Positions 57,550 through 64,000 of a DNA stretch of 64,000 nt are shown here, piece after piece (position 1 is the first letter of the stretch; the number at the start of each line of letters is the position of its first letter). Source of the stretch: Pseudonocardia sp. 73-21 (GTDB lineage Bacteria > Actinomycetota > Actinomycetes > Mycobacteriales > Pseudonocardiaceae); the NCBI RefSeq assembly GCF_001899645.1, contig NZ_MKVV01000016.1, forward strand, positions 126,220-190,219, written 5' to 3'. The position numbers were made by a program, and so were the translations under genes. The notes beneath the pieces are model-generated. The model saw only the letters and a program-made list of their open reading frames with translations. It was not told where the DNA came from and ran no database searches.

Positions 57550-58074
57550 ATGGGTAAGCACAGGAAGCAGTCACACCTGGGGCGCACAGCGGGTGTGGCG
57601 GCGGCGATGGCAGCGGTCGGCGCGGGCACGCTGCTGGGAGGGCCGTCGGCGCTGGCGGCTCCCGCGACGGCGCCGGCCCCGGCCGCTCCGGCCGGGGACG
57701 CGCAGCTGGTGGACGGCACGCCGTGCACCGTCACGGCGAAGGCGTGCGTCGATCTGGCCAGCCACCAGGCGTGGCTGATCTCGGGCGGCAAGGTCATCGG
57801 CGGGCCGGTGCCGATGATGCCCGGCTCCGCCGACGAGCCCACCCCGGTGGGCACGTTCTCGGTGCTGTGGAAGGACAAGAACCACGTCAGCAAGGAGTTC
57901 GCGGGTGCCAAGATGCCCAACTCCGTGTTCTTCACCAAGGGAGGCGTGGCGTTCCACGAGGGCAGCCTGAAGAACTTCTCGGCCGGCTGCGTGCACCTGT
58001 CGATGACCGACTCCCGGTCGTTCTACGACTACCTGAAGGTCGGCGACCAGGTCCAGGTGCACGACGAGAGTTGA
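57550..58074 (+). CDS. Secreted YkuD-type L,D-transpeptidase-like protein
   Basis: A 174-residue exported protein. The signal peptide occupies residues 1-38 (AAMAAVGAGTLLGGPSALAA). The catalytic pattern AFHEGSLKNFSAGCVHLS carries His and Cys147, matching the HxxSxxxSxGC form of YkuD domains. L,D-transpeptidases make 3-3 crosslinks in peptidoglycan or attach proteins to it. ATG at 57550 is chosen over upstream in-frame starts because it gives a clean n-region MGKHRKQSH. Confidence 0.87.
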   Translation: MGKHRKQSHLGRTAGVAAAMAAVGAGTLLGGPSALAAPATAPAPAAPAGDAQLVDGTPCTVTAKACVDLASHQAWLISGGKVIGGPVPMMPGSADEPTPVGTFSVLWKDKNHVSKEFAGAKMPNSVFFTKGGVAFHEGSLKNFSAGCVHLSMTDSRSFYDYLKVGDQVQVHDES

Positions 58075-58081
58075 GTTGACG

Positions 58082-58097
58082 TCGAACGTGTGTTCGA
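58082..58097. promoter_or_regulatory. LexA box upstream of dnaE2
   Basis: TCGAACGTGTGTTCGA, TCGAAC-N4-GTTCGA, just 8 nt before the dnaE2 start. Confidence 0.9.
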
Positions 58098-58105
58098 CTG
58101 TGTGA

Positions 58106-61100
58106 GTGGGCTGGAGCAACCCGGACGTACCGTGGAGCGAGCTGGAAGCGGCGCTGTCCGGGCGCCCGCGTGACGGCTCCAGCCTGACCGGCGCTGAGAC
58201 ACGGAGCCGCCTCCGGCGGTTGGGAGAGGCCGACGGCGGTGACAGCCCGGCCTGGTCGCGCAAGCGCGGCCCCTACGAGCCGCCGCCGCTGGTCGAACCG
58301 ACCAGCCGGGTCCCCTTCGCCGAGCTGCACTGCCACTCCAACTTCAGCTTCCTCGACGGCGCGAGCCACCCCGAGGAGCTGGTGGAGCAGGCCTACCGGC
58401 TGGGCCTGGACGCCGTCGCGCTCACCGACCACGACGGCATGTACGGGGTGGTCCGGTTCGCCGACGCCGCGCGGGAGCTGGGCATCGCCACGGTGTTCGG
58501 GGCCGAGCTGTCACTGGGGCTCACCGCGCCGCAGAACGGGGTGGCCGATCCCGAGGGCACCCACCTGCTGCTGCTCGCCCGCGATCCCGTCGGCTACCGC
58601 GCGCTGTGCCGCGTGATCAGCGCCGCCCAGCTGCGCGGGCTGGAGAAGGGACGCCCGGTCTACGACCTCGACGAGGTCGTCGGGGAGACGGCGGGGCACG
58701 TGCTCGCGCTCACCGGCTGCCGCAAGGGTGCGGTCCGCCAGGCGCTGGCCGCCGGGGGTGATCCCGCCGGGGAGCTGCGGTGGCTGCGCGACCGGTTCGG
58801 CGCCGACCACGTGGCCGTCGAGCTCACCCACGCCGGCCTGCCCACCGACACCGAACGCAACGACGCCCTCGCCGCGCTGGCCCGCGACGCCGGCCTCCCG
58901 GTGATCGCGTCCACCGCCGCCCACTACGCCACCGCGGCCCGGTTCCCGCTGGCCACGGCGCTGGCCGCGGTGCGGGCGCGGCGCAGCCTCGACGACGCCG
59001 ACGGCTGGCTGCCCGCCGCGGGCACCGCGCACCTGCGCTCGGGGGCGGAGATGGCGGCCCGGTTCGACGGCCGTTACCCCGGCGCCGTCGCGAAGGCGGC
59101 GGATCTGGGCCGGGAGCTGGCGTTCGAGCTGAAGCTGGTGGCGCCGGAGCTGCCGTCGTTCGAGGCGCCGGGTCGCACCGCGCAGGCGCACCTGCGGGAG
59201 CTCGTGGCGTGCGGCCGGATCCGGCGCTACGGCAGCGAGGCCGAACGGCCCGACGCCGTCGCGATGGTGGACCACGAGATGGCGATCATCGAGCACAAGG
59301 GTTTCTCCGGCTACTTCCTGATCGTGCACGACATCGTCGAGTTCTGCCGCCGGGAGGACATCCTCTGCCAGGGCCGGGGGTCGGCGGCCAACTCCGCGGT
59401 CTGCTACGCCCTGGGCATCACCAACGTCGACGCCGTGCGCCACGGGCTGCTGTTCGAGCGGTTCCTGTCCCCGGACCGCGACGGCTACCCCGACATCGAC
59501 CTCGACATCGAGTCGGGGCGCCGCGAGGAGGTCATCCAGTACGTCTACGACGCCTACGGGCGCGGCTGCGCGGCCCAGGTGGCCAACGTGATCACCTACC
59601 GGCCGCGCTCGGCGGTGCGCGACGTCGCCAAGGCGCTGGGGTTCTCCCCGGGCCAGCAGGACGCGTGGAGCAAGCGGGTGGAGCGCTGGCCACCGCGGAC
59701 CGCAGGCGGAGCGGTCATCGGCACAGCGGCACCGGTCGTGGACGGGATGCCCGACCAGGTCAGCGAGCTGGCCACCCAGCTGCTCGGCTTCCCCCGCCAC
59801 CTCGGCATCCACTCCGGCGGCATGGTCATCTGCGACCGCCCGGTCTCCGAGGTGGTGCCGGTGGAGTGGGCGCGGATGGAGAACCGCACGGTCGTGCAGT
59901 GGGACAAGGACGACTGCGCGTCCGCGGGGCTGGTCAAGTTCGACCTGCTCGGGCTGGGCATGCTCACCGCGCTGCACATGATGATCGACCTCGTCGCCTC
60001 GTACACGGGGAAGAAGATCGAGCTGCACGAGCTGGGGGAGCACGACCCCGCCGTCTACGAGATGCTCTGCCGCGCCGACTCGGTGGGTGTGTTCCAGGTG
60101 GAGTCCCGCGCGCAGATGGCCACCCTGCCCCGGCTGCGCCCGACGAGGTTCTACGACCTGGTGGTGGAGGTCGCGCTGATCCGGCCCGGTCCCATCCAGG
60201 GCGGCTCGGTCCACCCCTACATCCAGCGCCGCCACGGCGCCCCGTGGGAGCACGACCACCCCCTGCTGAAGAACGCCCTGGAGAAGACGCTCGGCGTGCC
60301 GCTGTTCCAGGAGCAGCTCATGCAGATCGCCGTGGACGTGGGCGGGTTCAGCCCGTCCGACGCCGACGAGCTGCGCCGGGCCATGGGCTCCAAACGGTCG
60401 GAGGAGAAGATGCGCGCCCTGCGCGGGCGGTTCCTCGACGGTGCGGCGGAGCGCGGCGTGCCCGACGACGAGGCGGTCAGGATCTTCGGCAAGATGCTGG
60501 CGTTCGCCAACTTCGGCTTCCCGGAGAGCCACTCGATCAGCTTCGCGGCGCTGGTGTTCTACAGCGCCTGGTTCAAGCTCTACCACCCCGCCGCGTTCTG
60601 CGTGGCCCTGCTCAACTCCCAGCCGATGGGCTTCTACTCGCCGCAGTCGCTGGTGGCCGACGCCCGCCGGCACGGGGTGCTCGCGCGCGGTCCGGACGTC
60701 AACCACGGACGGGCCGAGGCGATCCTGCAGGCCGACGCGCTCAGCGAGGGCGGGCAGGCGATCCGCCTCGGGCTCGCCGAGGTGCGCGGCGTCGGGCTGG
60801 ATCTGGCCGAGAGCATCGACGCCGAGCGCGACGGGCACGGCCCCTTCCGCGACCTCGCCGACCTCGCCCGCCGCGTCCGGCTCACCGTGCCGCAGGCCGA
60901 GGCGCTGGCCACGGCCGGTGCGTTCGGGTGCTTCGGAGTGGACCGCCGGTCGGCGCTCTGGGCGGCCGGGGTGGTGGCGTCGGTGCGGTCGGAGCACCTG
61001 CCCGGCACCGCCGTCGGTCTCGACGCGCCCGCGCTGCCCGGGCTCACCGCGGCCGAGCTCACCGTCGCCGACGTCTGGGCCACCGGCGTCTCGCCCGACA

Positions 61101-61480
61101 GCCACCCGATGCAGCACCTGCGCGCGCAGCTGGACGGCCTGGGTGCGGTCCGCATCGACCGGCTCGCGTCGCTCGATGCCCCGAGCGATCCCGAGCTGCG
61201 GCCGCCCCGCGTGCTCGTGGGCGGGCTCGTCACCCACCGGCAACGGCCCGCCACCGCCAAGGGCGTCACGTTCGTCAACCTCGAGGACGAGAGCGGCATG
61301 CTCAACGTCACCTGCTCGGAGGGGCTGTGGGCGCGCTACCGCACCGTGGCGATCGGCAGTGCCGCGCTGCTCGTCCGGGGGCGGCTGGAGCGCAGCCCGG
61401 AGGGCGTGCTGAACCTGGTGGCCGACCGTCTGCAGAAGCTGGTGCTGGCGGTGCCGGTGACGTCCCGCGACTTCCGCTGA
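58106..61480 (+). CDS. dnaE2: Error-prone DNA polymerase DnaE2
   Basis: A 1124-residue C-family polymerase catalysing damage-tolerant, error-prone synthesis as part of the ImuA'-ImuB-DnaE2 mutasome. The PHP domain (about 70-300) begins AELHCHSNFSFLDGASHPEE and has ALTDHDGMYG. The polymerase core has the catalytic PDIDLDIES and the SHSISFAALVFYSAW region; the C-terminal OB-fold carries VLVGGLVTHRQRPATAKG. The GTG at 58106 follows a LexA box. The polymerase is about 58% of the length of neither DnaE1 nor PolC; it fits the DnaE2 group. Confidence 0.96.
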   Translation: MGWSNPDVPWSELEAALSGRPRDGSSLTGAETRSRLRRLGEADGGDSPAWSRKRGPYEPPPLVEPTSRVPFAELHCHSNFSFLDGASHPEELVEQAYRLGLDAVALTDHDGMYGVVRFADAARELGIATVFGAELSLGLTAPQNGVADPEGTHLLLLARDPVGYRALCRVISAAQLRGLEKGRPVYDLDEVVGETAGHVLALTGCRKGAVRQALAAGGDPAGELRWLRDRFGADHVAVELTHAGLPTDTERNDALAALARDAGLPVIASTAAHYATAARFPLATALAAVRARRSLDDADGWLPAAGTAHLRSGAEMAARFDGRYPGAVAKAADLGRELAFELKLVAPELPSFEAPGRTAQAHLRELVACGRIRRYGSEAERPDAVAMVDHEMAIIEHKGFSGYFLIVHDIVEFCRREDILCQGRGSAANSAVCYALGITNVDAVRHGLLFERFLSPDRDGYPDIDLDIESGRREEVIQYVYDAYGRGCAAQVANVITYRPRSAVRDVAKALGFSPGQQDAWSKRVERWPPRTAGGAVIGTAAPVVDGMPDQVSELATQLLGFPRHLGIHSGGMVICDRPVSEVVPVEWARMENRTVVQWDKDDCASAGLVKFDLLGLGMLTALHMMIDLVASYTGKKIELHELGEHDPAVYEMLCRADSVGVFQVESRAQMATLPRLRPTRFYDLVVEVALIRPGPIQGGSVHPYIQRRHGAPWEHDHPLLKNALEKTLGVPLFQEQLMQIAVDVGGFSPSDADELRRAMGSKRSEEKMRALRGRFLDGAAERGVPDDEAVRIFGKMLAFANFGFPESHSISFAALVFYSAWFKLYHPAAFCVALLNSQPMGFYSPQSLVADARRHGVLARGPDVNHGRAEAILQADALSEGGQAIRLGLAEVRGVGLDLAESIDAERDGHGPFRDLADLARRVRLTVPQAEALATAGAFGCFGVDRRSALWAAGVVASVRSEHLPGTAVGLDAPALPGLTAAELTVADVWATGVSPDSHPMQHLRAQLDGLGAVRIDRLASLDAPSDPELRPPRVLVGGLVTHRQRPATAKGVTFVNLEDESGMLNVTCSEGLWARYRTVAIGSAALLVRGRLERSPEGVLNLVADRLQKLVLAVPVTSRDFR

Positions 61481-61484
61481 AATG

Positions 61485-61520
61485 CCGAACGCCCCACCGC
61501 GGATGCGGCAGGGCGTTCGG
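61485..61520. terminator. Hairpin between dnaE2 and the SatP-like gene
   Basis: Arms CCGAACGCCC (61485-61494) and GGGCGTTCGG (61511-61520) are perfectly complementary; inner bases can also pair. Located between convergent stops. Confidence 0.82.
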
Positions 61521-61532
61521 AAAGGAGCAGAG

Positions 61533-62162
61533 CTACTTCTGCATCGGGCTGCCCATGGCCATCGCCTTGCCGCCGAGCTCCTGGCCCACCCCGTCGAACC
61601 AGATGTAGGCGAAGATCGCGCAGAAGACGAAGACGGCGATGCCGGCCAGCGTCGAGTAGATGGCCGTGCCGGAGAGGGCGAACGCCAGCACCAGCGCGAC
61701 CGCGATGTCGACGAACAGGAAGCCCGCCGTGAAGGCCAGCGGCAGGCGCAGCGTCGCCAGCGTCAGCGCGACGAAGACGACGAGCCACGAGATCAGGTAG
61801 GTCGGCAACTCACCGGTGGTGGCCGTGAGGCCGAGCCAGCCGTTGGTCTCCGCGGCGAGCAGCACGCCCAGGCTCAGCCAGAACGCCGAGAAGATGCCGA
61901 AGATCGCGCCCACCAGGCCGTTGCCGATACGGCTGCACCACACGGTCGAGACCAGCAGGAACAGGCCGGACGAGAACACGACCGCCGGGACGATGCCACC
62001 GACCGACGCGGCGGGCAGGTAGCCGACCAGCCAGAGTCCGAGGCTGATGGCGCCGGGCAGGAAGGTGGCCAATCCGAGCAGCGCCGGGTTGGCTACGGGT
62101 GCCGCGGCAGCAGGTTCGGCCGAGGCGTGTGCCCCAGACTGGACGTCGCTCTCCACGCTCAT
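61533..62162 (-). CDS. GPR1/FUN34/YaaH (SatP-like) acetate/succinate transporter
   Basis: A 209-residue membrane protein with six TM helices. The family motif NPALLGLATFLPGAIS (NPAxLGL type) is near residues 25-40. YaaH/SatP members take up acetate and succinate. N-terminal 20 residues are low in complexity. ATG at 62162. Confidence 0.88.
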   Translation of the reverse strand: MSVESDVQSGAHASAEPAAAAPVANPALLGLATFLPGAISLGLWLVGYLPAASVGGIVPAVVFSSGLFLLVSTVWCSRIGNGLVGAIFGIFSAFWLSLGVLLAAETNGWLGLTATTGELPTYLISWLVVFVALTLATLRLPLAFTAGFLFVDIAVALVLAFALSGTAIYSTLAGIAVFVFCAIFAYIWFDGVGQELGGKAMAMGSPMQK

Positions 62163-62295
62163 GAACGGGCTCCTCGTTGAGACAGCGGGACCGGCTGCTA
62201 CGCCGGATGGTCGACATTGTGCGCGCGATCACACGGCAGGGGAACCTGCCCGATCGGGCCGGATCGACCCTCTACCGGGATGGCACGCTGCCCAG

Positions 62296-62895
62296 GTGGA
62301 CGACGACGCCGAGTATGTGGACCTTGATCTTTCTGAATTATCAGCCGGTGAGAATCCCTGGATCCGGCGGCGTTTCCTGAGGTGCAACTTTCTCGATTCC
62401 GATCTCCGGGGGCTCGTTACCGAATCGTGCTCTTTCGACGAGTGCGACTTCACCGGAGCCGATCTCGGAAACTCGGTCCACCGGGGCACGGCGTTCCGCA
62501 CGTGCACGGTCCGGAACGCGACCCTGGGCGGGTCGGAGTTCCGCGGGTGCTCGCTGCTCGGGTCGAGCCTGATCGACTGCCGGCTGCGCCCGATCACGCT
62601 CACCGACTGCGACCTCACCCTCGTCGCGCTGGGCCGTGCCGACCTCCGCAAGACCGACCTCTCGGGGCTGCGCATGCGGGAGGCGAACCTGGTGGAGGCC
62701 GACCTGCGGGAGGTCGATCTGCGCGGCGCCGACCTGGCCGGGGCCCGGTTGTTGCGCACCCGGTTGGAGGACTCCGACCTGCGCGGCGCCCGCATCGGCG
62801 CGGACGGCCTGGTGCAGGCGCGGCTCACCGGCGCGACGGTCGACGCGGAGCAGGCGCTGGCCTTCGCCGCGGCCCACGGCCTCCACATCGCCTGA
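62296..62895 (+). CDS. Pentapeptide-repeat protein
   Basis: A 199-residue protein built mainly of A(D/N)Lxx repeats (DLRGLVTESCSFDECDFTGA, ADLREVDLRGADLAGARLL), forming a right-handed beta-helix. Some such proteins (MfpA, Qnr) mimic DNA and protect gyrase from quinolones; nothing in this sequence assigns that role. GTG at 62296 gives the full set. The 22-bp repeat array begins 6 bp after its stop. Confidence 0.88.
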   Translation: MDDDAEYVDLDLSELSAGENPWIRRRFLRCNFLDSDLRGLVTESCSFDECDFTGADLGNSVHRGTAFRTCTVRNATLGGSEFRGCSLLGSSLIDCRLRPITLTDCDLTLVALGRADLRKTDLSGLRMREANLVEADLREVDLRGADLAGARLLRTRLEDSDLRGARIGADGLVQARLTGATVDAEQALAFAAAHGLHIA

Positions 62896-62900
62896 CCCCC

Positions 62901-63062
62901 GCGAGTCGGCGCTTTCGAGCGCGCGAGTCGGCGGTTGTGGGCGCGCGAGCCGGCGGTTGTGGGCGCGCGAGTCGGCAGGTTCCCGACAGCGGTCGCGCCG
63001 CCCGTCGCCCGGGGACGGCCACCCGGAACCGCCGACTCGCGCGCGGGGAGCCGCCGACTCGC
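62901..63062. repeat. 22-bp repeat array (4 direct + 2 inverted copies) after the pentapeptide gene
   Basis: Direct cores GAGTCGGCG (one is GAGCCGGCG) start at 62903, 62925, 62947 and 62969. After about 60 bp the inverse GCCGACTCGC appears at 63031 and 63053, again 22 bp apart. The first unit lies 6 bp after the pentapeptide stop. Confidence 0.93.
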
Positions 63063-63105
63063 AGGGGTGGGGGGAGGGTTCGGGCGGGCTGAGAGGATGG
63101 GGGCC

Positions 63106-63960
63106 GTGACTGCGACGGTGATGGACGGCAAGGCGACGCTGAACGAGATCCTCGGGGAGCTCACGGGGCGGGTGGAGAAGCTCACGGCCGCCGGGGCGAC
63201 GCCGGGCCTGGGTACCCTGCTCGTCGGCGACGACCCGGGGTCGCACTCCTACGTGCGCGGCAAGCACCGCGACTGCGCGAAGGTCGGCATCACGTCGATC
63301 CAGAAGGAGCTGCCCGCCGACGCCACGCAGGCGCAGGTCGAGGCGGCCATCGACGAGCTCAACGCCGACCCGTCGTGCACCGGGTTCATCGTCCAGCTGC
63401 CGCTGCCGAAGGGCCTCGACGCGGGCGCGGCGCTGGAGCGCATCGACCCGAACAAGGACGCCGACGGCCTGCACCCGGTGAGCCTGGGCCGGCTCGTGCT
63501 GGGCGAGCCGGGGCCGCTGCCCTGCACCCCGCGCGGCATCGTCGAGCTGTGCCGCCGCTACGACGTGGAGCTGGCCGGCGCGCGGGTCACCATCGTCGGC
63601 CGCGGGGTGACGGTCGGGCGTCCGCTGGGGCTGCTGCTCACCCGGCGTGCCGAGAACGCCACCGTGACGCTGTGCCACACCGGCACGCGCGACCTCGCCG
63701 AGGAGGTACGCCGCGCCGACGTCGTCGTCGCCGCGGCCGGGGTGCAGGGGCTGATCACCGCCGACATGGTGCGGCCCGGCGCCACCGTCCTCGACGTGGG
63801 CCTGACGCGCACCGACCTCGGCATCGTCGGCGACGTCGCCCCCGAGGTGGTCGAGGTGGCCGGCAAGCTCGCCCCGATGCCCGGCGGGGTGGGCCCGATG
63901 ACACGCGCGATGCTGCTCACGAACGTGGTGGAGGCAGCCGAACGGAGCTTGTCGGAGTGA
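63106..63960 (+). CDS. folD: Methylenetetrahydrofolate dehydrogenase / cyclohydrolase
   Basis: A 284-residue bifunctional enzyme interconverting 5,10-methylene-, methenyl- and 10-formyl-THF with NADP. It supplies formyl-folate for the purN and purH products. Conserved features: [17 protein letters not shown] with catalytic Tyr and Lys, [13 protein letters not shown], and the Rossmann [18 protein letters not shown] at 63106 gives the standard N-terminus. The final codons and stop lie in a 32-bp duplicated segment. Confidence 0.95.
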   Translation: MTATVMDGKATLNEILGELTGRVEKLTAAGATPGLGTLLVGDDPGSHSYVRGKHRDCAKVGITSIQKELPADATQAQVEAAIDELNADPSCTGFIVQLPLPKGLDAGAALERIDPNKDADGLHPVSLGRLVLGEPGPLPCTPRGIVELCRRYDVELAGARVTIVGRGVTVGRPLGLLLTRRAENATVTLCHTGTRDLAEEVRRADVVVAAAGVQGLITADMVRPGATVLDVGLTRTDLGIVGDVAPEVVEVAGKLAPMPGGVGPMTRAMLLTNVVEAAERSLSE

Positions 63961-64000
63961 GCATCGATACCGAACGGAGCTTGTCGGAGTGAGCATCGAT
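63939..64000. repeat. 32-bp tandem duplication across the folD stop
   Basis: The 22-bp segment at 63939-63960, which ends with the folD TGA, recurs at 63971-63992; 32-bp period. Each copy contains GTGA, a GTG start overlapping a TGA stop. A reading frame beginning GTGAGCATCGAT at 63989 runs off the window and may be the next gene. Confidence 0.9.

Noticed and set aside
62901..63062. CRISPR-like array
   Set aside because: Units are contiguous 22-bp repeats without distinct unique spacers, and no cas genes are present.

Overview
This is a very GC-rich actinobacterial chromosome segment. Gene order in several blocks matches mycobacteria (tsaE/tsaB/rimI/tsaD, groES/groEL, whiB, sigD/rsdA, guaB/guaB3, guaA; chorismate mutase/uvrD/M23 peptidase/sucC/sucD/DUF5336/DUF6350/purN/purH; imuA'/imuB and dnaE2). 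A BldM-like regulator, a WhiB protein and SatP-like and amidoligase genes sit among them. A Pseudonocardiaceae member, most likely Pseudonocardia, is my best guess; this is inference from gene content and order.

Layout. 1-4152: t6A tRNA modification genes, with a HAD hydrolase and a hypothetical gene inserted between tsaE and tsaB. 4240-5926: aldo/keto reductase and TSUP permease. 6032-8246: CIRCE-controlled groES and a His-tailed groEL. 8293-14001: regulators (WhiB, a CarH-like MerR/B12 protein, a BldM-like protein with a degenerate receiver, SigD and its anti-sigma RsdA). 14110-16775: guaB and guaB3. 16835-18260: two envelope proteins. 18273-26788: a minus-strand operon for an uncharacterised ATP-grasp/amidoligase/transglutaminase system, ending in a frameshifted gene. 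26919-27168: a frameshifted toxin-like gene. 27441-28991: guaA. 29103-32542: divergent PspC proteins with a two-component system. 32618-39788: envelope proteins, PIG-L deacetylase, chorismate mutase, UvrD, M23 peptidase, lipase. 39998-47659: sucCD, two membrane proteins, purN and purH. 47725-48954: a small ORF and a glycosyltransferase. 49113-52411: LexA-boxed imuA'-imuB. 52448-57453: sugar ABC importer with LacI repressor, then MerR/thioredoxin. 57550-61480: YkuD protein and LexA-boxed dnaE2. 61533-64000: acetate transporter-like protein, pentapeptide protein, folD.

The genes group functionally into t6A synthesis, protein folding, purine synthesis (guaB, guaA, purN, purH), one-carbon metabolism (folD, which with purN and purH depends on formyl-folate), the TCA cycle (sucCD), and the complete inducible mutasome (imuA', imuB, dnaE2) under three near-perfect LexA boxes.

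The most unusual signal is non-coding. Short tandem repeats whose period is not a multiple of three sit exactly on stop or stop/start codons at several unrelated genes (tsaE/HAD, sucD, folD, weaker at the NarL-type regulator). A 22-bp repeat family follows two other stop codons. A 34-bp perfect hairpin contains the stop codons of both convergent genes it separates. A 90-bp unit and a 15-bp unit have expanded in frame inside imuB. No rRNA, tRNA, CRISPR array or insertion sequence was recognised.
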